From: Ignavibacteria bacterium
GTDB lineage: Bacteria; Bacteroidota; Ignavibacteria; Ignavibacteriales; Melioribacteraceae
Reading direction: 5' to 3'
DNA length: 11,726 bases
Assembly (NCBI GenBank): GCA_003233295.1
Contig: QILJ01000260.1
Coordinates: forward strand, 1-11,726
This document shows, in pieces, positions 8,109-11,726 of the stretch. Under the pieces are notes generated by a model. It ran no database searches and was not told where the DNA came from. It saw only the letters and a list, made by a program, of their open reading frames with translations. The number at the start of each line of letters is the position of its first letter. The stretch's first letter is position 1. The translations under genes were made by a program, and so were the position numbers.

Positions 8109-8294
8109 GAAAGTAGTCTATGAATAAAATTAAGTACGCTGGGAAATGCAGACATGAGTATTTAATCGTTGATCTAAAAATAAAAGTGTAATAGTGAGTG
8201 ATACGAAGATTAAAAATATTAAATACTGCACAACGGTTTTAAGTTCTTGTAATGAAACTGCTGCCTCAACTATTAAAATTCCGCTTATAATATT
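8109..8294. other. Gap with no convincing gene upstream of the truncated BNR gene
   Basis: Plus-strand frames are interrupted by stops. The longest pieces are a 23-codon ORF from ATG 8120 and an open stretch 8173-8331 without an ATG. On the minus strand one frame stays open through the inverted repeat down to a stop at 8130 and encodes a hydrophobic run (YLIFLIFVSLTITLLFL), but no family is recognised. An exact TATAAT lies at 8286-8291 without a -35 partner. The most likely explanation is decayed or rearranged sequence, including what is left of the missing 5' part of the next gene. Confidence 0.5.
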
Positions 8295-8326
8295 TTTTGA
8301 AACTAAAATTGATTTTAGTTTCAAAA
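8295..8326. repeat. Perfect 15-bp inverted repeat with a 2-bp centre
   Basis: TTTTGAAACTAAAAT (8295-8309) and its exact reverse complement ATTTTAGTTTCAAAA (8312-8326) are separated by TG. The stem could reach 17 pairs if a wobble pair is allowed. It is not a normal intrinsic terminator: the stem is AT-rich and the T run is on the 5' side, paired with A residues, so neither strand ends in a free U tract. The right arm is coding sequence of the BNR fragment (residues ILVSK), and the left arm marks where similarity to that family stops. Confidence 0.9.
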
Positions 8327-9145
8327 GATAAAGGGAGAACTTGGCAAATAAGGAAATCAATCTTTCCCAGTTTAGGCGGAGGACAGCGTCCTGCTTTGAT
8401 AAGATTAAAAAGCAGTCGTTTATTATATGCAGGTGATTTCCAACGAAAGGACGGATTTCAACCAAGTGGAATAACAAAACGCGGTTCATTTGTTGCACTA
8501 TCCAATGACGAAAGGAAAACTTGGAGAATCAGAAAACTTCCTGGCACACTTGAAAGTTCAAAAGAAGAAACCGCAGAAGAAATGAACGGGGAAACTATCG
8601 GGTATGTAAGTGTAACTCAAAGTGCTGACGGAATGATCCATTTGATCACTTCAAAGAACTCGCCGGCTCTTCATTTTGAGTTTAACGAAACGTGGATTTT
8701 AAATTCTTCTAGAAAAATATCAGATGCCGATTTAATGAAATCTACTGCGCATAAAATTACGATTAAGAAGGATTATAGCGAAAAATATCCGGATGGAAAT
8801 ATTCGAGTAAAATACAGAGGCAGAATATCTGATAACGGAAAATTTCTGCTAGATGGAAAAGAAGAATGGTTTTACGAAAACGGTTCAAAAAAATATGAGG
8901 CAGAATTCAAACTCGGTAAAAAAGTTGGAACGGAAAAATATTTTTCACAAAGCGAAAAAATTCTGTGGGAGAAGAATTACGAAAAACCGGATGAATTTAC
9001 TTGGACGCAATATTGGAGAAATGGAAAAATAAAATCCGAATCACATTGGAGAAAGTTTATATGTAATGGGGTCGCAAGGATATTTGATAGTAATGGAGTA
9101 ATAATTAAAGAAACCGTTTTTAATAAAGGAAAAATTGATAAATGA
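8297..9145 (+). pseudogene. 5'-truncated sialidase-like (BNR) protein with MORN-type C-terminal tail
   Basis: The open frame starts at a TTG inside the inverted repeat and is closed upstream by TAA at 8288-8290. No ATG comes before codon 96, and no ribosome site is seen. Translated from 8297 it begins directly with an Asp-box (SKDKGRTW, 9-16), then GGGQRPALIRL and RLLYAGDFQ, a degenerate Asp-box SNDERKTW (69-76) and SVTQSADGMIHLITS (105-119). These are late blades of a sialidase-type beta-propeller. The earlier blades, catalytic residues and signal peptide are absent. Residues about 160-282 hold YwqK/MORN-like repeats (YPDGNIRVKYRG, FYENGSKKYEAEF, YWRNGKIKSESHW, FDSNGVIIKETVF). The intact ancestor was probably a secreted glycan-binding or glycan-cleaving enzyme. 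The remaining frame has no stops, so loss was recent, a shorter product is still made, or the join is an assembly error. Confidence 0.65.
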
Positions 9146-9181
9146 AAATGATAATGTTTAATCATAAATTTTGGGAGTAGG

Positions 9182-10504
9182 ATGACTATATTATTTGCCT
9201 TAATAGCTGTGGTTGTTTTAATGGTAATAGCTGCAACTAAATATCACTTCCACCCGTTTTTGTCATTGTTGCTTGCCGCAATTGTAATGGGATTTGTAGG
9301 TGGGTTGAGTGAATCAGAAGTAACTTCCACTTTGATGAACGGATTCGGTAAAACACTCGGCAGTATTGGAATTATAATTGCTTTTGGAACGATCATCGGT
9401 GCTTATCTCGAGAAAAGTGGCGGTGCAATGGCTATGGCTAACCGTGTGCTTAAGTGGGTTGGTGAAAAGAACTCAACCCTTGCAATGAATATCACAGGAT
9501 TTATTGTGTCGATTCCTGTCTTCTGTGATTCCGGTTTTGTAATTCTTTCTTCATTGAATAAAGCTTTAAGCAGAAAGACGAAAACACCTCTTGTTGTTCT
9601 CGGGATTTCACTTGCAGCAGGTTTATATGCCACTCATGTGTTTGTGCCGCCTACACCGGGACCGCTTGCCGCCGCCGCTGCGTTGGATGCCGATCTCGGA
9701 CTTGTAATTCTACTTGGTTTAATTGTTGCGATTCCTGTTTCTCTCGCTGGATTTTTCTGGGCTAGGTACATAGGTAAGAAATATGGAGGTGCGTTATCGA
9801 AAGATGAAATTACCGGGACAGCAAATGAAAAACTACCGTCAACAAGTTTATCATTTGCCCCGATCATTGTTCCTATTGTTTTGATCGCACTTAAATCAAT
9901 TGCAAATTATCCTACTCATCCTTTCGGAGATGGAACAATTGCAGGAATATTAAACTTTGTTGGTAATCCGGTAATAGCGTTGTTTGCAGGCGTGTTTCTT
10001 GCTTTTAAGTTAAAATCCAACACAACAGACGATACTCATTTTGACTGGGTGACAAGCGGATTGAAAGAGGCAGGAATCATAATATTAATCACTGGGGCAG
10101 GTGGCGCTTTCGGTGCAATACTTAGAGCGACTGGAATTGGGGATATCATTGGCTCAAGTTTCTCCGGTTTACAGATTGGGCTACTTTTACCATTTTTAAT
10201 TGCTGCTGTGTTAAAATCTGCACAAGGTTCTTCGACCGTTTCAATCATTACTACGGCAGCTATTGTAGCTCCGTTGTTGGAATCGTTTGGGCTTGCTACT
10301 CCGCTTGGTCGTGCGTTGACAGTTTTGTCTGTCGGAGCCGGAGCAATGACCGTTTCGCATCTTAATGACAGTTTTTTCTGGGTAGTCGCTCAGTTCACAG
10401 AATTAGATACTGCAACAGCGCTTAGGAGTCAAACGATTTCGACTTTTCTGCAGGGTTTGACCGGGATAATAATTATAATGATCATAGGATGGATATTTAT
10501 ATAA
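9182..10504 (+). CDS. GntP-family gluconate/acid-sugar permease
   Basis: Inner-membrane proton-coupled permease for gluconate and related sugar acids. The 440 residues fit the family length and form about 12 hydrophobic segments. Recognisable features are GFGKTLGSIGIIIAFGTIIGAYLEKSGG (long conserved block near residues 54-81), SIPVFCDSGFVIL (110-122), THVFVPPTPGPLAAA (151-165), an SAQGSSTVSIITTAA region, and AGAMTVSHLNDSFFW near the end. GGGAG (9173-9177) lies 4 nt before the ATG. It follows the BNR fragment by 36 bp and precedes the next BNR gene by 33 bp. With a DUF1537 kinase and PdxA2 in the same run, a four-carbon or longer sugar acid is the most sensible cargo (inference); GntP members also carry fructuronate, idonate and glycerate-like compounds. 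Confidence 0.94.
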   Translation: MTILFALIAVVVLMVIAATKYHFHPFLSLLLAAIVMGFVGGLSESEVTSTLMNGFGKTLGSIGIIIAFGTIIGAYLEKSGGAMAMANRVLKWVGEKNSTLAMNITGFIVSIPVFCDSGFVILSSLNKALSRKTKTPLVVLGISLAAGLYATHVFVPPTPGPLAAAAALDADLGLVILLGLIVAIPVSLAGFFWARYIGKKYGGALSKDEITGTANEKLPSTSLSFAPIIVPIVLIALKSIANYPTHPFGDGTIAGILNFVGNPVIALFAGVFLAFKLKSNTTDDTHFDWVTSGLKEAGIIILITGAGGAFGAILRATGIGDIIGSSFSGLQIGLLLPFLIAAVLKSAQGSSTVSIITTAAIVAPLLESFGLATPLGRALTVLSVGAGAMTVSHLNDSFFWVVAQFTELDTATALRSQTISTFLQGLTGIIIIMIIGWIFI

Positions 10505-10527
10505 AGCAAATTACAAATTATTAATAT

Positions 10528-10532
10528 AGGAG
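10528..10532 (+). promoter_or_regulatory. Ribosome binding site (AGGAG) fixing a GTG start
   Basis: AGGAG lies 5 nt before GTG 10538. A second in-frame GTG at 10535 would leave only 2 nt of spacing, so 10538 is the better start. This supports translation of a gene that has no early ATG before a signal peptide. Confidence 0.7.
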
Positions 10533-10537
10533 CTGTG

Positions 10538-11726
10538 GTGAAACAACAAATAATTCAAATAGTATCTAAAAGTTTTATTGTTCTACTTGTACTGCTGAAC
10601 TATGCTGGAGCGCAGACGATGCCTGCATCAATTGAAGAAAGCGCAAGTGAACCGGTAGTATATGTATGTGACAGGGTGCCCGACGCACATTATTATGACG
10701 GTAAGCTGCCGCATGCTGTCGGGGTTCACCATTATCAAATTTACAGGGCTAATAGAGCTAAACCTCTGGATGGAGATAAATTAGGCTGGACATATAATCA
10801 CCAACCATTTTTAGCCTATTGGAATGGAAAATTTTATGTCCAATATTTGAGCGATCTTTTTCAAGAACACACACCTCCGGGGAAAACTTTGATCGTAACT
10901 TCAAAAGACGGCAGGCATTGGGAGAAACCGGTTGTTGCATTCCCGGAATATACTCTACCGGAAATAAATTATAAAGGTCTGCATGTTGATTCAGGTACAA
11001 AATCGGTAATGCATCAGCGTATGGGATTTTATGTTGCGCCAAATGGTAAGTTTTTAACATCGGCATTTTACAGTTATTGTGCAACACCTCGCAACTCTCC
11101 AAATGCTGGTACTGGTTTGGGGCGTGTTGTTAGGGAAATTAAGAAAGATGGAAGCTTCGGACCAATTTACTTTATACGGTATAACCGTCATGCCGGCTGG
11201 AATGAGGATAACACAGATTATCCTTTCTACAAAACAAGTAAGGATAAAGAATTTATAGCAGCATGTGATTCTCTGCTTGCGAATAAACTTATAACGCTTC
11301 AATGGTGGGAAGAGGACAGAGCGAATGACGGTTTTTATGCAATCAATCCGGGCGACGTTAAAAACTCACATTATTTTTCAGCTGATATTGTTACATCTAA
11401 AGGTGCAGGTAAAGCGTTCAATTTTTATCATAGACCGGATGGCGTTGTTGTTGGGTTGTGGAAAAATCAGTATACAGCAATGAGTCCGGATAACGGAAAG
11501 ACGTGGACGAAGATAACAAAGAATAGAACTCTGATGACCGACGGTGCTAAAACTTGGGGACAGAGAACCGAGGATGGTAAATACGTGATTATTCATAACC
11601 AATCAGCTACTTCCAGGAATCGTTATCCGATGACATCAATGACAAGTTCTGACGGACATTTGTTTGATGATTTACTTTGTTTAAGGAACGATATTCCATT
11701 CAGACGTTATCAAGGAATTCATAAAA
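10538..11726 (+). CDS. Secreted sialidase-like (BNR-repeat) beta-propeller protein, 3' end outside the window
   Basis: An uninterrupted frame of 396 codons runs from GTG 10538 to the right edge. Residues 1-25 form a Sec signal peptide: VKQQ start, hydrophobic SFIVLLVLL, and AGA before Gln26 as a likely signal peptidase I site, so the protein is exported. The mature part has alternating aromatic-rich propeller strands (NHQPFLAYWNGKFYVQYLS at 87-105) and Asp-box-like turns, TSKDGRHW (121-128) and SPDNGKTW (316-323). Further blade-like units are FYVAPNGKFLTSAFYSY (164-180), NFYHRPDGVVVGLW (295-308) and RTEDGKYVIIHN (343-354). This suggests a sialidase-like or BNR-type fold, but no catalytic set (arginine triad, Tyr/Glu pair) can be assigned, and function may be glycoside hydrolysis, lyase activity or binding. 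It follows the GntP permease by 33 bp. It is not a simple copy of the truncated BNR gene at 8297: no shared stretch was seen beyond Asp-boxes. Confidence 0.85.
   Translation, partial: MKQQIIQIVSKSFIVLLVLLNYAGAQTMPASIEESASEPVVYVCDRVPDAHYYDGKLPHAVGVHHYQIYRANRAKPLDGDKLGWTYNHQPFLAYWNGKFYVQYLSDLFQEHTPPGKTLIVTSKDGRHWEKPVVAFPEYTLPEINYKGLHVDSGTKSVMHQRMGFYVAPNGKFLTSAFYSYCATPRNSPNAGTGLGRVVREIKKDGSFGPIYFIRYNRHAGWNEDNTDYPFYKTSKDKEFIAACDSLLANKLITLQWWEEDRANDGFYAINPGDVKNSHYFSADIVTSKGAGKAFNFYHRPDGVVVGLWKNQYTAMSPDNGKTWTKITKNRTLMTDGAKTWGQRTEDGKYVIIHNQSATSRNRYPMTSMTSSDGHLFDDLLCLRNDIPFRRYQGIHK

Noticed and set aside
8286..8291. Exact TATAAT as a promoter for the downstream genes
   Set aside because: No -35 element at the right distance, and such hexamers are expected by chance in AT-rich DNA.
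8173..8331. Plus-strand open stretch containing AASTIKIPLIIFF, which vaguely resembles the HASTIVE...FFGGT start of sialidases
   Set aside because: Too short and too poorly matched to claim as the lost N-terminus; no start codon, and a stop follows at 8329-8331.
8130..8498. Minus-strand 122-codon ORF with a hydrophobic stretch
   Set aside because: More than half of it is the antisense of the BNR fragment, it crosses the palindrome, and no family is recognised. The 8130-8294 part is kept only as possible rearranged sequence.

Overview
The window is a compact cluster with every gene on the + strand. Base composition is AT-rich, and the cluster looks like a carbohydrate-utilisation locus from a Bacteroidota-type bacterium or a relative such as Ignavibacteriota. 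That placement is inference. It rests on the short Bacteroidota-like lipoprotein signal of the sulfatase, the mixture of secreted sulfatase and beta-propeller proteins with cytoplasmic catabolic enzymes, and weak Shine-Dalgarno sites before several genes. No RNA gene, transposase or CRISPR array was found.

Layout: the 3' part of a LacI-family regulator (to 590); a 77-bp gap that is the likely promoter region; a secreted lipoprotein sulfatase (668-2173); a run of four cytoplasmic enzymes, namely an iron-containing alcohol dehydrogenase, a DapA-family class I aldolase, a PdxA2-type dehydrogenase and a DUF1537 acid-sugar kinase (2194-6511); a sodium:solute symporter (6543-8108); a 186-bp stretch with no convincing gene, ending in a perfect 15-bp inverted repeat; a 5'-truncated sialidase-like (BNR) gene with a MORN-type tail (8297-9145); a GntP-family permease (9182-10504); and a secreted BNR-like protein that starts with GTG and runs off the right edge (10538 onward).

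How the genes could work together (inference): the sulfatase and the secreted BNR protein would act on a sulfated glycan or glycoconjugate outside the cytoplasm, and the symporter and GntP permease would bring in a sugar and/or an acid sugar. The kinase plus PdxA2 pair matches the published route in which DUF1537 kinases phosphorylate four-carbon sugar acids and PdxA2 oxidises and decarboxylates the 4-phosphate to dihydroxyacetone phosphate. The aldolase and the iron alcohol dehydrogenase would process a longer 2-keto-3-deoxy acid or an aldehyde product. The LacI protein probably senses an intermediate. The exact substrate cannot be read from the sequence, and no dehydratase or aldehyde dehydrogenase lies in the window, so the pathway shown is incomplete. 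The most distinctive points are this enzyme combination and the damaged sialidase gene whose broken end coincides with a perfect palindrome.
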